A DNA stretch of 64,000 nucleotides from Rapana venosa (Eukaryota; Mollusca; Gastropoda; Neogastropoda; Muricidae). Where the stretch lies: NCBI GenBank assembly GCA_028751875.1, contig CM054153.1, positions 7,889,150 to 7,953,149 of the forward strand. The letters are read 5' to 3'. The notes beneath the pieces are model-generated. The model was not told the origin of the DNA and searched no databases. It saw only the letters and a list, made by a program, of their open reading frames with translations. Shown here piece after piece: positions 46,961 to 61,858 of this stretch (its first letter is position 1; each line of letters opens with the position of its first letter). Position numbers and translations under genes: made by a program.

Positions 46961-48174
46961 GAAAGATGAGCAGGCCAAAAACTTGAATTATTCAGCACCT
47001 CTGGCTCAATCGGAGGGTGGATAGAGGGAGGGGTTGTTTGTTTGTTTGTTTGTTGTTTATTTTCTCTTTTTTTTTCTCCAAAGTCTTATCCACATTTAGT
47101 ATAAGGATGCATGTCTATTGATGGGAGTCTGTGTTGTACCTGGCAACAACAACAACAACAACAATCTGTAGCGTCAGGTCCTCGTCTGTGCATGCATACT
47201 AAAACATCAATGAAGATCAATGACTGAATGAACGATCTGCTGTTCAGTAAACAGTGGGCTGTAGTTGCATCATCTGTTCATCTTTGATCTGGCAATGACA
47301 GAGCTTCCCAAGCTGTAGTAATAGAACACTCACTCAGTGGCGTTTGTAAGGGGACTGTCAGCTGTAGTGTTTGCAGCCAATACTGGAATGAATGGAGTCT
47401 GACTGAGTGTGATGTGGGCTCTTTTTGTTGCCATGGTGAGAGCGAGAGGAAATGAATGTGTGGATGGTTGTGATGTGTGTGTGTGTGTTGTGTAGTGTAT
47501 GTGTGTGTGTGTGGTGTGGGGGGGGGGGGGGGGGTGATGTGTGTGTGTGTTGGGGGGGGGGGGGGGGGGAATGTGGATGTGGTGTGTAGTCTGGATGTGT
47601 ATGTGTGTGCACATGCCAGCATGTGTGCATAACTTGTGTTTGTGTGTGTGTATGCAAGTAATTTAAGAACTATTACTATTAGATCGTTAGTGCCTAAGAG
47701 ATCAGGAAGACATGAGGAAGGTTATATAGTAATGTCAGACACACTGTGAAGAACAGTGGAACCAAGAAACTATCCAGCAGCAGGGATGAATGCAATACTA
47801 ATACAGTAATAGATAGATCTCTATCTCCCATGATTCCATATAAGAGCAAGAAGTGCTGGGGTTTTGTTTGTTTTTAACCTATAGATGAGAGCTGCTGTGT
47901 TGTTGTTTTTTCTTTCTTTCTTTCTTTTTTTTGGCCATGAGAACCTGAAAACCGCCACTAGATAATGGAAAAGTGCGCACATGTGTGTGTATGTGTTTGT
48001 TCCTTCGTTCTTTTGATTTAACATCTTTTCACTGTAAGTGATATTAGACGAAGGGAGACAGATAGGGTGAAATGCAGGAGAAAAGCATATGCTTATGTGT
48101 GATTGAAGGTTTGTGTTTTGTCACCTGGAGTGTGTCTGTGTGTGTGAGTGTGTGTTTTTTTAATTTATTTTTAT

Positions 48175-48335
48175 TTTATTCTTTTATATCGAGGATAATG
48201 GAATAAGCACTTATGTGCTTTTTTACATCAGTCCCATGTGTATGCGGTTTTGTAAATTTGTCATCTGTTCACGGCACACAATGGCTACTCTTAGAAAAGC
48301 AGGAAGGATTTAACGTTTGTGCGCAAGATGGTAAT
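48175..48335 (-). mobile_element. SINE family A copy, truncated
   Basis: Reversed: TTCTTTTATATCGAGGATAA, AAGCACTTATGTGCTTTTTT, GTCATCTGTTCACGGCACAC, AAGCAGGAAGGATTTAACG and GTGCGCAAGATGG, then it breaks off into a GT repeat, as does the copy at 41476-41700. Confidence 0.75.
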
Positions 48336-50878
48336 TGTGTGTTGTTTTGTCACTGGAGTTGTGTGTTGTGTGTTGGGGAGTGTGTGTGAGAGTATGTGTG
48401 TGTGTGAGTGTGTGTGTGTGTGTGCATGTGCACATGTGTGTGTATCACTGTGTGTATGCATGTGTGAGTGTGCGCCCGCACACACATAATGAAATTAACT
48501 GAGTAACGCGTGTGTGTGTACATGTACACACAAGTGTGCATGTAGACATGCGGATGCCTGCTGGTAACATCAAAGAATACATTTTTAAGTTGGTGAAAGA
48601 GAGAGAGACACAGAAACAAAAACAGAATAGCTGCATGTCAAATATTATGACAATAGCACAGATAGATTTGGACCACACACAAAAAAGACAAATATGGACC
48701 ATAAACTGTAGCTGTATAGGTTAAAAAAAAAAAAAAAAGCCTACAGAAGTGAAGTTTGCTTCCCACATACCATGAGGAGCAGAAACACATTGCTTCCACC
48801 AGATTTTCTGTTCTATCATGTACTCATCCATACCATGGATTGCCTATTGGCAACATTCTGTATGGTTGGTTTTGTTACTACCTAATGTGGAAAACAAAAA
48901 TGTACGAGAGAGCAAGAACATGCTACTACTAGAGTCTCTTGTAATGCATATCAGTACCCACATGTACCATGTATCATCAATATTCTGTATTGCTGGTTTT
49001 GTACCTAATACGGGAAACAAAAATCGGCGCAGAGCAAAAACACAGTACTACTACTACTACCTGTACAGTATCTGTTCATATGTAGTGAATGTGTTCATCT
49101 CTACTATGCATCAGCTTCATTAGGCAGTGTTTTGGTATGTAATTGGGAACATTACATAGATAGATCCAGGAGAGAGCCAAAGTACAGTGCGAGAGTCTCC
49201 ATTACGTTCAGGTATACCTGTGCTATGTAATATGTATTGTTAGCAACATTCTGCATTGGTGGGTTTTTTTTATACTGGCCTAGTCAGGGTTTTTGTTTTG
49301 TTTCTTAAAAAAAGAGAATTAGGAAAAAGTTATGAGGATGCTCTTTGTGTGTGTGTGTGTGTGTGTGTGTTGTGAGGGAGGAGTGGGGTAATTTGATGAA
49401 AAGGTGTGTGGGTGGGTAAATGTGTATGTTTTTGCTTGTGCAGATGTGTGCGAGTGTATGTGTTTTGTGTATGTGTTGTGTGTGTGTGTGTGCATGCATG
49501 TGTGCGTGTGTGTGTGTTTATGAGTGCATGTTTGTGTGTGTGTTAGCTCTTACGTCATTTATTATGTGAAATAAATAAATCATATTTTCTGCACTCGCAT
49601 TACTATCTGCTTCTTTCTATAGTTTGGTCATACCATACACGTGCATGCATATAATAAACAGGTATTTAGAGCTCATGCACACATACATAATAATCATGGG
49701 ACATCATCATTTTAGAACAAACATCAATACTGATTTCCAACATGGACATGTTTGACAATTTGCCTGAAATCTAAAAAGGCTCTGGTTCTTGTACTACAGA
49801 TAGCTTTAGTAAGACTACTACTACCAATGCAGAAGATGCTATAGGACAGGAGAGAAGAGTCACCAACTGTGTGGAGTCTCTCATAGATTTGTGTCTGTCG
49901 TTTGCTGACGTGGGGGGAAAAATCCATGTACAGAGCAAGAACAGTGTACTAGAGCCTCTGCAGGAGAGAGAGGAGTAGAGAGAGGAGTCTTGTTTTTGTT
50001 TTCCTAGTTCGTTATGACTGGGGGAAAAAAGGTTACGACAAGGAAGAATGGTGTGTGAGGGAGTAAATGTGTATGTTTGAGTGTGTGTGTGTGTGTTGGG
50101 AGAAGGAGGTGGTATCTGCGTGTGTGTATGTGTGTTGAGTGTTTGTTGAGAAATCCTCAGGCACATGAAAATATATTGGCATGGACAAGTGCAGATGTAT
50201 GTATATGCACACGTGCGCACATTCACGCACGCATGCATGCGCATACACGCAGTCATAAACACATGCACTCACACACACACACACATTCATGCGCACACAC
50301 ATGCACAGGTATGGTGAGCAATCTCTCTCTTTTCAAGCCCCTTTTTGCTGGAATTCTCTACCATGCTCTCTAAAGTCCAAGACAACTATTGGACCTGTCC
50401 TTTTTATTCTGAAAACGCATCTCTTTCAGTCTGAAAATTTGATGTTTAAAAGCAGTTGGTGAGTGTTTTTGTGTATGTGTGTGTGTGTGCATGCATATAT
50501 TCACATGCATGCATGCATGCACACACCATGGATGCATGCACACACACACGCATGCATACACCCATTTAGAATTTAAACAGTTTACATTTTACTTGTGTGC
50601 TTGCATGCATGTGCTGATGCTTACATGTGTGAACACATGAGGAGGTGAATGTTGGAGGGTGGGGTTGTTCTGTGTGGGAGACTGGTAAATGATGAAGGGT
50701 GGTCAATGAGGAGAAGAGGTGAGGGTAGATGTTTGTGTGGCTGCCCATATGTGTGGGTGTTTTTGTTCAGATTCTTGTAACATCTTTTCCTAAGTTGTGA
50801 TATTACTATATTAGAACAAAAAATTAAGAGAGAGAGAGTGAGAGAGAGAGAAGAGAGAAGAGAGAGTAGAGAGAGAGG

Positions 50879-50912
<34 letters not shown>

Positions 50913-53099
50913 GGTAACCAGTTAGTGTCCGGCAAGGGGGATTCAGTTGGTAATGTATGATATGGGAGAAGGAATCTCACTTCTTAAAGTATCAGAACAT
51001 ATTAATTAGATGATAAAAAAACACCCACCTTTGCATTATCATCCTTCAGAACTACAGTGAACAAAAATAATCTTAGTAACTATTCCTTACAAAATCAGTG
51101 ATTGCAAGTTAGTGAATTTCATATACAGAAAAGCTTTCAGAATGTGATTGAGATAGAGACCCCCCCTATCCCCCCTCATCCCCGCATATGCACATACACA
51201 CACACACACAACAACAACAACAAACAAAAGCATCCCTAGCTTTTGTGGAATATGTCAGCTATAAGCCATGATACCATGTCATTTTGTCATTACATGCAAA
51301 AAAAGTAAAATCAAGGCAGCTTAGTTGCAGTGAGGAAGAAACTGACTTTGACATTCACATCTCCATTGCTTTACACTCGGTGACCAACTGCATGATATAT
51401 ATAAGCGATAGCAGAATTGTTGTGTGTGGAGCATTTTTGGCCCTCCTTGTCCTGAAATGGTTGTTTGTTGTAAAAATAGTGCGGTGTCTGGTGAGCTTTA
51501 TGGGTCTGATGTACCTGTTTCCTGCCACACCCGCTCTGTATTGAGTCGTGGCCAGATAGTGTCTGTGACAGTGTCAACTTACTGTTGCTGATCAATGGTG
51601 ACGACACTGTGTGTGTGTGTGTGTGTGTGTGAGGTGTGTGTGTGTGTGACTTTGTGAGTATATCACTATATGTCTGTGTGCTGTATGGATTTGAAAGTTT
51701 TTTAGTTACTAGTAAATCGATCATTTTCGCCATATGTCTACAAAAACAACTGCTCAGTGTGTGTGTGTGTGCGTGTGTGCGTGTGTGCATGTGTGTGTGT
51801 GTGTGTGTGTGTGCACGCGTGCGTATGTATGCATGCATGTGTGTGTATGTGTGTGTACATGTGCTTGCATGTGTGTATACTATGTATGTGTGTGTGCATG
51901 CATGTCTGTATACTCTGTGGTCATGGACACATGTGAGTAGTATGTTCAAGCCAAAATTCAACCATTTCATGAAAACACATGGCTCTTGTGCAGGAAACAA
52001 GCAAAGCAAAACAAAACAAAACAATTTTTTGTCTCAGTCAATGTTTATTTGATTATACATACATGCCTTTGGTGATTTTATTCTGTCAAATATTGTAACG
52101 ATCATGAGGATTCTTGATGAATTTCATTGAACTGGCATGATGACAATTGAGTTTTATCTTGCTACAGAAAGAAATATTGTTTGTTTTGCTGATGAAGAAA
52201 AAAACCCCAAATGTAATGGTTTTGGTCAATGAGTATTAAGAACAAATGGTAGATGAATCTTTTGTTTCTAGGGAACAAAAGCCAAACAAACCAAAAGGAA
52301 AAAAAGGGGTCCAAAAATAAAACAAAAAATTCAATCATACCTGTCTGGAGCATCTTGTTATGGTATTCTGCAACCTTCACACAACCTTCTTCCAAAGTCT
52401 GGTTTTATAAAGGGTGCATGTCATATTACTGAGGTCAGTGTACTGACATAACAAAAACAAAAAAAGCAAAACAAACAAGCAAACAAAAACCCACCTACAC
52501 ACAGAAAATAAGTGTTTATTAAGAGCAAGTCTTAATACACAAGGTGCTTAGAGAGAAATAAAGACACACCACAGGGGGGAAAAATACGATGCAGTTGAGT
52601 GAGTCATTTCATAGCAGACTGAGCAGTCCTTATCTGTTTCTTCTGTATTAAAAGAGTAGTTGTTTTCATTGCTGACTCAGAAGTTGACTGGGTTACAGGC
52701 ATTCTGGTTGATTAAGGTGTAAGATTGTTTCCTGATACAGAGCTCTGGAGTGTATGATGAAGAATAAACGTTGTAACATTCATTCAGTCTCAGTGAGTGG
52801 TTATGTGCTTTCAGTTTTAGTCTGGGGAATTTGTCCAGAGCATTGATCTAAGTGGTTCCGAATGGAGATTCTATCTATTTATGTTTCTGCTTTCTGCTTT
52901 TAAACCTTTTTTGCTTTACTCAATTATGCATACATTAGTTACACCACACACAGACACAGACAGAATGACAGACACAAACACACACACACACGCATGCATG
53001 CACGCATGCACAAAACACATTCACACACACATACACACACATGCATAACCCTTTTTTCTCTACATCCATATTTGAAATGTGTATCCATTGTGTGTGCAG

Positions 53100-53246
53100 T
53101 TAATCCACTTGGAAATCAAGCCTGCTGTACGGAATCAGATCATCCGTGAGCTGAAAGTGTTACATGAGTGCAACTCCCCAGACATTGTGGGATACTACGG
53201 GGCTTTCTACAGCGATGGGGAAATCAGCATATGCATGGAATACATG
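53100..53246 (+). CDS. MAP2K1: MEK exon 3 (residues 99-147)
   Basis: 147 nt, phase 0 to phase 0, the same length as the equivalent human MAP2K1 exon as I know it. It opens with [18 protein letters not shown], which contains helix-C Glu115 (partner of Lys98). It continues with [20 protein letters not shown] and ends ICMEYM at the hinge, with Met144 as gatekeeper. Acceptor GTGTGTGCAG, donor GTGAGC. Confidence 0.98.
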
Positions 53247-54191
53247 GTGAGCATTGACCTTTTTTCCTTTTTCTAAAAAAAAATCCCCAACTTAGAAATG
53301 AATCATTTGTCGGTTGGCTCTTGCACTAAGCATTGAACTAAGTTTGTGTGCATATTGATAAAGAGAGATGGACTCATTCTATGTTCTGGATGGTATATGT
53401 ATATGATTTATTTCATATCTTGAGACTAATGAATGATCCGTTTTTAATGATAGGGTGTGTGGAATGAATGATCTGATTCAGCTCTGGAAGTGTATGAATA
53501 TGAGAAGAAATTGTCAAATTTTTGACTGTAGCAATTATTCATTCAATCTCTTGAAGTACATAGATAATTAAAATTTTAATCTCTCAGGGTGTACAAATAG
53601 TCCATTTCATCTCTTGCAAAGTATAGACCATTCAGAAGAGTAGTATTTACGCTTTGGATATTGCCAAGAGCTTATAGGATGTGTTTAATGATAGGAAGAA
53701 GTTGTTTGATGTCTTTTGTAGTTAGAAGAGCCTATTTTATTTTGAAGGAGTGAGAAAAGTAGTCTCTTAACTGCCTTGGAGATGACTTGTTACATTTCGT
53801 TAACTGTATCAATAGATCTTTATGTTTTTGGACTGCATAGTTTAAGGGAATTCGTAAGTGATTTTTTTTTTTGGGGGGGGGGGGGGGGGTGTAAGTAGTA
53901 GGGCAGACATTGAAGAAAATGCTTTATCAAAGGTATATTTCTTGACCATTGTGAGTTAAATGATATTGTATTTATACTTGTGATGTGATGTTTAATTTGT
54001 TTCTGTTTGCTTTTGTTTTCCGTATCCCAAGATAGATGGTAAATTTGTAAAATTTCTATATTATTGTGAGAACATTTCTTGAAGAATATGAACAGCACAT
54101 TTCATCATTTTAGACAACATTATCATCTTTTTGTGGATGTTTTATAAAGAACCTGTTTTCTGACAAATGGTGAAATTTCTTGTGATTTCAG
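53247..54191 (+). other. MEK intron 3
   Basis: GTGAGC...TTTCAG, 945 bp. AT-rich, with a G17 run at 53873-53889. I see nothing else. Confidence 0.85.
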
Positions 54192-54269
54192 GATGGCGGT
54201 TCCTTAGACTTGATATTAAAGAAAGCTGGCAGGATTCCTGAGCACATTTTGGGTGTTATCAACATTTCT
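54192..54269 (+). CDS. MAP2K1: MEK exon 4 (residues 148-173)
   Basis: 78 nt, phase 0 to 0. It encodes DGGSLDLILKKAGRIPEH and ILGVINIS, helices D and the start of E just after the hinge. Acceptor TGATTTCAG, donor GTGAGTA. Codon use is AT3-biased, unlike exon 2. Confidence 0.97.
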
Positions 54270-57200
54270 GTGAGTACCTCATTTGGTGGTCATGGTATGA
54301 CAGTAGAGACTGAAGGGATACTGTAAACACCACTTGTTAGATAATGAATTATGATATCAGACACAGAATCATGTCACAGAGTTTCCAACAAAGTCTTGTG
54401 GTCATTTTTACTGTAGATAAGTCTTGTGGTCATTTTTTTACAGTAGATAAGTCTTGTGGTCATTATCACTGTAGATAAGTATTGTGGTCATCTGTAGTTA
54501 AGTTTTGTGGTCATTATCTCTGTCTTGTGGTCATTTTTACTGTAGATAAGTCTTGTGGTCATTATCACTGTAGTCTTGTGGTCATTATCACTGTAGGTCA
54601 TTATTACTGTAGATAAGTCTTGTGGTCATTTTTACTGTAGATAGTCTTGTGGTCATTATCACTGTAGATAGTCTTGTGGTCATTATCACTGTAGATAGTC
54701 TTGTGTCATTTTCACTGTAGATAAGTCTTGTGGTCATTATCACTGTAGATAAGTCTTGTGGTCATTATCACTGTAGATAAGTCTTGTGGTCATTTTCACT
54801 GTAGATAAGTCTTGTGGTCATTATCACTGTAGATAAGTCTTGTGGTCATTTTCACTGTAGATAAGTCTTGTGGTCATTATCACTGTAGATAAGTCTTGTG
54901 GTCATTATCACTGTAGATAAGTCTTGTGGTCATTATCACTGTAGGTCATTTTCACTGTAGATAAGTCTTGTGGTCATTATCACTGTAGATAGTCTTGTGG
55001 TCATTTTCACTGTAGATAAGTCTTGTGGTCATTATCACTGTAGATAGTCTTGTGGTCATTATCACTGTAGATAAGTCTTGTGGTCATTATCACTGTAGGT
55101 CATTATCACTGTAGATAAGTCTTGTGGTCATTTTTACTGTAGATAAGTCTTGTGGTCATTTTCACTGTAGATAAGTCTTTCACTGTAGATAAGTCTTGTG
55201 GTCATTATCACTGTAGATAAGTCTTGTGGTCATTTTCACTGTAGGTCATTTTCACTGTAGATAAGTCTTGTGGTCATTATCACTGTAGATAGTCTTGTGG
55301 TCATTATCACTGTAGATAAGTCTTGTGGTCATTTTCACTGTAGATAAGTCTTGTGGTCATTATCACTGTAGATAGTCTTGTGGTCATTTTCACTGTAGAT
55401 AAGTCTTGTGGTCATTATCACTGTAGATAGTCTTGTGGTCATTATCACTGTAGATAAGTCTTGTGGTCATTATCACTGTAGATAAGTCTTGTGGTCATTA
55501 TCACTGTAGATAAGTCTTGTGGTCATTATCACTGTAGATAAGTCTTGTGGTCATTTTCACTGAGGTCATTTTCACTGTAGATAAGTCTTGTGGTCATTTT
55601 TACTGTAGATAAGTCTTGTGGTCATTATCACTGTTGATAAGTCTTGTGGTCATTATCACTGTAGGTCATTTTCACTGTAGATTAGTCTTGTGGTCATTAT
55701 CACTGTAGATAAGTCTTGTGGTCATTATCACTGTAGATAAGTCTTGTGGTCATTATCACTGTAGATAGTTTGTGTCATTATCACTGTAGATAAGTCTTGT
55801 GGTCATTATCACTGTAGATAAGTCTTGTGGTCATTATCACTGTAGATAAGTCTTGTGGTCATTATCACTGTAGATAGTTTTGGTCATATACTGTAGGTCT
55901 TTCATTACTGTAGATAAGTCTTGTGGTCATTATCACTGTAGATAAGTCTTGTGGTCATTTTCACTGTAGATAAGTCTTGTGGTCATTATCACTGTAGATA
56001 GTCTTGTGGTCATTATCACTGTAGATAAGTCTTGTGGTCATTATCACTGTAGATAAGTCTTGTGGTCATTGGTCATTATCACTGTAGATAAGTCTTGTGG
56101 TCATTATCACTGTAGATAAGTCTTGTGGTCATTATCACTGTAGATAAGTCTTGTGGTCATTATCACTGTAGATAAGTCTTGTGGTCATTATCACTGTAGA
56201 TAAGTCTTGTGGTCATTTTCACTGTAGATAAGTCTTGTGGTCATTATCACTGTAGGTCATTTTCACTGTAGATAAGTCTTGTGGTCATTATCACTGTAGA
56301 TAAGTCTTGTGGTCATTTTCACTGTAGATAAGTCTTGTGGTCATTATCACTGTAGATAAGTCTTGTGGTCATTATCACTGTAGATAAGTCTTGTGGTCAT
56401 TATCACTGTAGATAGTCTTGTGGTCATTTTCACTGTAGATAAGTCTTGTGGTCATTATCACTGTAGATAGTCTTGTGGTCATTATCACTGTAGATAAGTC
56501 TTGTGGTCATTATCACTGTAGATAAGTCTTGTGGTCATTATCACTGTAGATAAGTCTTGTGGTCATTTTCACTGTAGATAGTCTTGTGGCCATTTTCACT
56601 GTAGATAGTCTTGTGGTCATTATCACTGTAGATAAGTCTTGTGGTCATTATCACTGTAGATAAGTCTTGTGGTCATTATCACTGTAGATAAGTCTTGTGG
56701 TCATTATCACTGTAGATAGTCTTGTGGTCATTATCACTGTAGATAAGTCTGTGGTCTTTACTGTAGATAGCTTGTAGGTCATTATCATGTAGATAAGTCT
56801 TGTGGTCATTATCACTGTAGATAAGTCTTGTGGTCATTATCACTGTAGATAGTCTTGTGGTCATTATCACTGTAGATAATGTCTTGTGGTCATTTCACTG
56901 TAGATATCTGTAGGTCATTTATCACTGTAGATAAGTCTTGTGGTTCATTATCACTGTAGAATAAGTCTTGTGGTCATTACACTGTAGATAGTCATTGTGG
57001 TTCATTTACTGTAGATAGTCTTGTGGTCATTATCACTAGTATATATTTCTTGTGAGTCATGTATCACTGTAATAAATCTTGTGGTCATTTCACTGTAGAT
57101 AATTTCATTATCTCAGATGTTTTGCAAGTTTTTCTTTAAAAGCTGAGCTCGAATAAATGTAGAAGTCTTAGTAAGTATTTTCATTGTGAAATCTGAACTA

Positions 57201-58014
57201 CGAAAGACTCTGCGTATTATACTAATAAATGTTTGGCTTTAAAATGAATATCTTTGTCATTGTGTCTGATATGTATATTACTTTGTAACATTATCAAGAC
57301 GCATAGAACTATGTGTCATTTATTAGAAAATTTTGTCATGTTTGCTTGGTTTGGCAGTGGTCAGTTGTATCCAGCTGTTAAAAAATCTTATGTATCTTTC
57401 ACTTGTTGTGTCATCAGTGTTGGTCATCAGATGTTTGGAAACAAGTCTCTTTTCACTATTATTATTTCTTTTTAGATGGTCGAATTTAAAACATGTTTAA
57501 TTTCCTTGATGAATTATCAGTATTTATTCAGGTTTTTTTCTTTAAAAAGTATTTGGATATTGACTTTACTACTGTAAAAATGATTGCCGTATTGTCACAG
57601 AATAAAATGAAAAGTGGCTTAAATATTGCAGATAGTTCATTGCTGGAAGACTGAAGTATATTACTTTTTTGGTAAAAACAGTGAATCAAACAAAAAGAAA
57701 ACAAAAAACATGTTGATGTCATTCATGCCGATTTGAAATTTTTGTCATTGTGAATGCAACATGGAGTAGATAGCTGCTATAGTAATAAGATTTTTTTTTT
57801 TAAAAGCTCAGCTCGAAAATATTGTTTGATATGAAGCAAGTCATAATTATATCTGTAATTTTTACACAGTTGTGCATAAATCTGAAAGGACAGTACAGGG
57901 TAACCTCCGCTAAGTTTAATTTTAAAAAGTATTGTTCATTTACTCTGTAATAATGAGCATTTTGCAATATGTGGTCTTGTATTATATTTCAAAACCATTT
58001 TTCTTTGATTTCAG
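54270..58014 (+). other. MEK intron 4
   Basis: GTGAGTA...GATTTCAG, 3.7 kb. About three quarters of it is the 28-bp minisatellite at 54392-57102. The remainder (57103-58014) is AT-rich with no recognisable element. Confidence 0.85.
54392..57102 (+). repeat. Intronic minisatellite, 28-bp unit, roughly 95 copies
   Basis: The dominant unit is GATAAGTCTTGTGGTCATTA plus TCACTGTA (28 bp). A 27-bp variant reads GATAGTC, a TTTTCACTGTA variant is frequent, and short units lacking GATAAGTCTTGTG occur (CTGTAGGTCATT). Variants are intermixed and often recur in blocks, pointing to repeated unequal exchange or slippage. The last ~350 bp are irregular. Copy number is estimated from length. Confidence 0.97.
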
Positions 58015-58066
58015 GTTTTAAAAGGTTTATCGTACTTACGAGAAAGACATCAAATTATTCACAGAG
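58015..58066 (+). CDS. MAP2K1: MEK exon 5 (residues 174-190 and first base of 191)
   Basis: 52 nt, phase 0 to phase 1. It encodes VLKGLSYLRERHQIIHR, the end of helix E and the start of the catalytic loop. The HRD Asp191 codon is split (G here, AT in exon 6). Acceptor TGATTTCAG, donor GTAAAG. Same length as the human exon as I know it. Confidence 0.97.
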
Positions 58067-60382
<2,316 letters not shown>

Positions 60383-60572
60383 CCGGAGCGACTTCAGGGC
60401 ACACACTACTCGGTACAGTCAGACATCTGGAGTCTGGGGCTCTCCATGGTGGAGATGGCCATCGGTCGATACCCCGTCCCGCCCCCTGACCCCCGCGACT
60501 TCTCTTCCGCGTTAGGGGACAAGGGGGCAGAAGAACACTCAGAGGCTGCCCGAACTGGAATGGTCCTCAGAG
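60383..60572 (+). CDS. MAP2K1: MEK exon 7 (residues 233-295 and first base of 296)
   Basis: 190 nt, phase 0 to phase 1. It opens with [20 protein letters not shown] (the APE-like motif as PER, then Asp-Ile-Trp-Ser of helix F), then [17 protein letters not shown] and a divergent acidic linker with [15 protein letters not shown]. This is the proline-rich insert that in vertebrate MEKs is variable. Acceptor GCCGACAG, donor GTGAAG. GC-rich codon use. Confidence 0.96.
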
Positions 60573-61378
60573 GTGAAGTGCCATATTTTTAATCAGAGTA
60601 TCAGAAAGAGTTATGACTTTGCCAAATTAAAAGAAAAGCTTGTACATGACTTGCTTGTGGTTTTATCATTTACATATGAGGATAGTTATGTCCCGTAATA
60701 CATGAAAACAAACACAAAAAAATGAGGATGCATATTCTGTGCCCTGCCATATCTGTTATGAATGAATGACATTTTCAGCACCAAAAAAGGGTCCCTCAAT
60801 GATTTTCTTGCTGCTTATATATATATTTTTTTTGGCTACAAGCTGTGGCCACTTGTAACATGTCGATGCCAACAAAGTCAGGTGTTAATTGCTCAAATAA
60901 CTTACCTGTTTTTATGTAGTTGATATAGTTTGCTAAATTGTTGGATATTTTTGGGAGATAAGAAGTGGCAAGAATGGAAAATGGAAACTATCTGTTGTAT
61001 AGTATCATAAGATGCATAGAATAGTCTCCTTTGTAAATTGAAACTATCATGTGCATAATCATAGTAGTCTCCTCTGAGGATTGAAACTATCCGAAAACAA
61101 TATCATATATGTGCGTTTTCCAGTATCACATAGACAAAATAACATATGGTATATGTCTGTGTGTTCCAGTAGCAGATTGAAATGATTACATATGGTATAT
61201 ATATATACGTTTGTGTTTTCCAGTATCAGATAGAAGTAATAATAATGTATGGTATATATGTGTGTGTGTTGCAGTATCAGGTAGAAATAATAACGTATGT
61301 ATAATTTGATGTGTGTGTGTGTTGCAATATCAGGTAGAAATGATAACGTATGTACAATTTTATGTGTGTGTGTTCCAG
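60573..61378 (+). other. MEK intron 7
   Basis: GTGAAG...GTTCCAG, 806 bp. The first 500 bp are AT-rich with no feature. The last ~275 bp are the tandem acceptor repeat described separately. Confidence 0.85.
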
Positions 61379-61381
61379 TAG
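61100..61381 (+). repeat. Six tandem copies of the exon 8 acceptor region, ~51-bp unit
   Basis: Each unit contains TGTGTGTTCCAGTA-like text followed by TCAGGTAGAAATAATAACGT and ATGGTAT/ATGTATAA. The acceptor-like CAG ends at 61123, 61169, 61223, 61274 and 61378 (the real site). In the fifth copy it is CAA at 61325-61327. Spacings are 46, 54, 51, 53 and 51 bp. The start of exon 8 (TAGCACGG) resembles the text after the second CAG (TAGCAGATTG), so the unit includes the exon boundary. Confidence 0.85.
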
Positions 61382-61467
61382 CACGGAACAGCTTTGTGTG
61401 TCCTGCCGGTGCGGACGGACCCAGACCTATGGCTATATTTGAGCTTTTAGATTACATTGTCAATGAG
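61379..61467 (+). CDS. MAP2K1: MEK exon 8 (residues 296-325)
   Basis: 89 nt, beginning two bases into codon 296 and ending in phase 0. It encodes ARNSFVCPAGADGPRP, the end of the proline-rich insert, then MAIFELLDYIVNE, strongly conserved in MEKs. The acceptor is CAG-TAG in tandem, so use of the second AG would remove one residue (Val296). The position corresponding to the human MEK1 PAK site Ser298 appears as Gly. The donor GTGGGTAA is followed at once by (GT)n. Confidence 0.95.
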
Positions 61468-61756
61468 GTGGGTAATTACTCTGTGTGTGTGTGTGTGTGT
61501 GTGTGAGCGCGAGTGAGCGTGTGTGCGTGAGTGACTTTCCCCCTCTGTCTTCTCTCCTTCTGTTTTTGTGTACCTGTATGTGAAGTGTGTGTGGGGGGTT
61601 TTTTGGGGGGGAAGGGGGGGGGGAAGATTTGGGAAGCCTAATGGGATGTTTGATATAATAGAATTAAACTGTGTTCTTTCATGCATAGCAAGTGTGTCCA
61701 GCCTGACGAGGCTCTATATCAAGAAGTTGGTGTATAAGCCTAGCAATTAAACAGAG

Positions 61757-61827
61757 ACCCAGACCTTTGGCTATATTTCAGCTTTTAGATTACATGATTA
61801 CATAGCCGATGAGGTAGATAATGGCAT

Positions 61828-61858
<31 letters not shown>

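Larger units (their letters stand above)
45200..53099 (+). other. MEK intron 2
   Basis: GTGAGAG...TGTGCAG, 7.9 kb. Long CA/GT and GCAT-type microsatellites cover much of it: 45257-45480, 45690-45710, 47475-47660, 48130-48480, 49340-49540, 50080-50300, 50480-50555, 51608-51910 and 52945-53045. There are G17-18 runs at 46183, 47518 and 47552, a (GA)n tract at 50828-50912, the tandem array 46375-46960 and a reversed SINE A. No other exon-like segment is seen. Confidence 0.85.

Noticed and set aside
56679..56870. 63-codon frame on the minus strand
   Set aside because: It is the translation of 27/28-bp minisatellite units, not a gene.
54392..57102. CRISPR-like array of 28-bp repeats
   Set aside because: The units are contiguous with no unique spacers, in an intron of an animal gene; it is a minisatellite.
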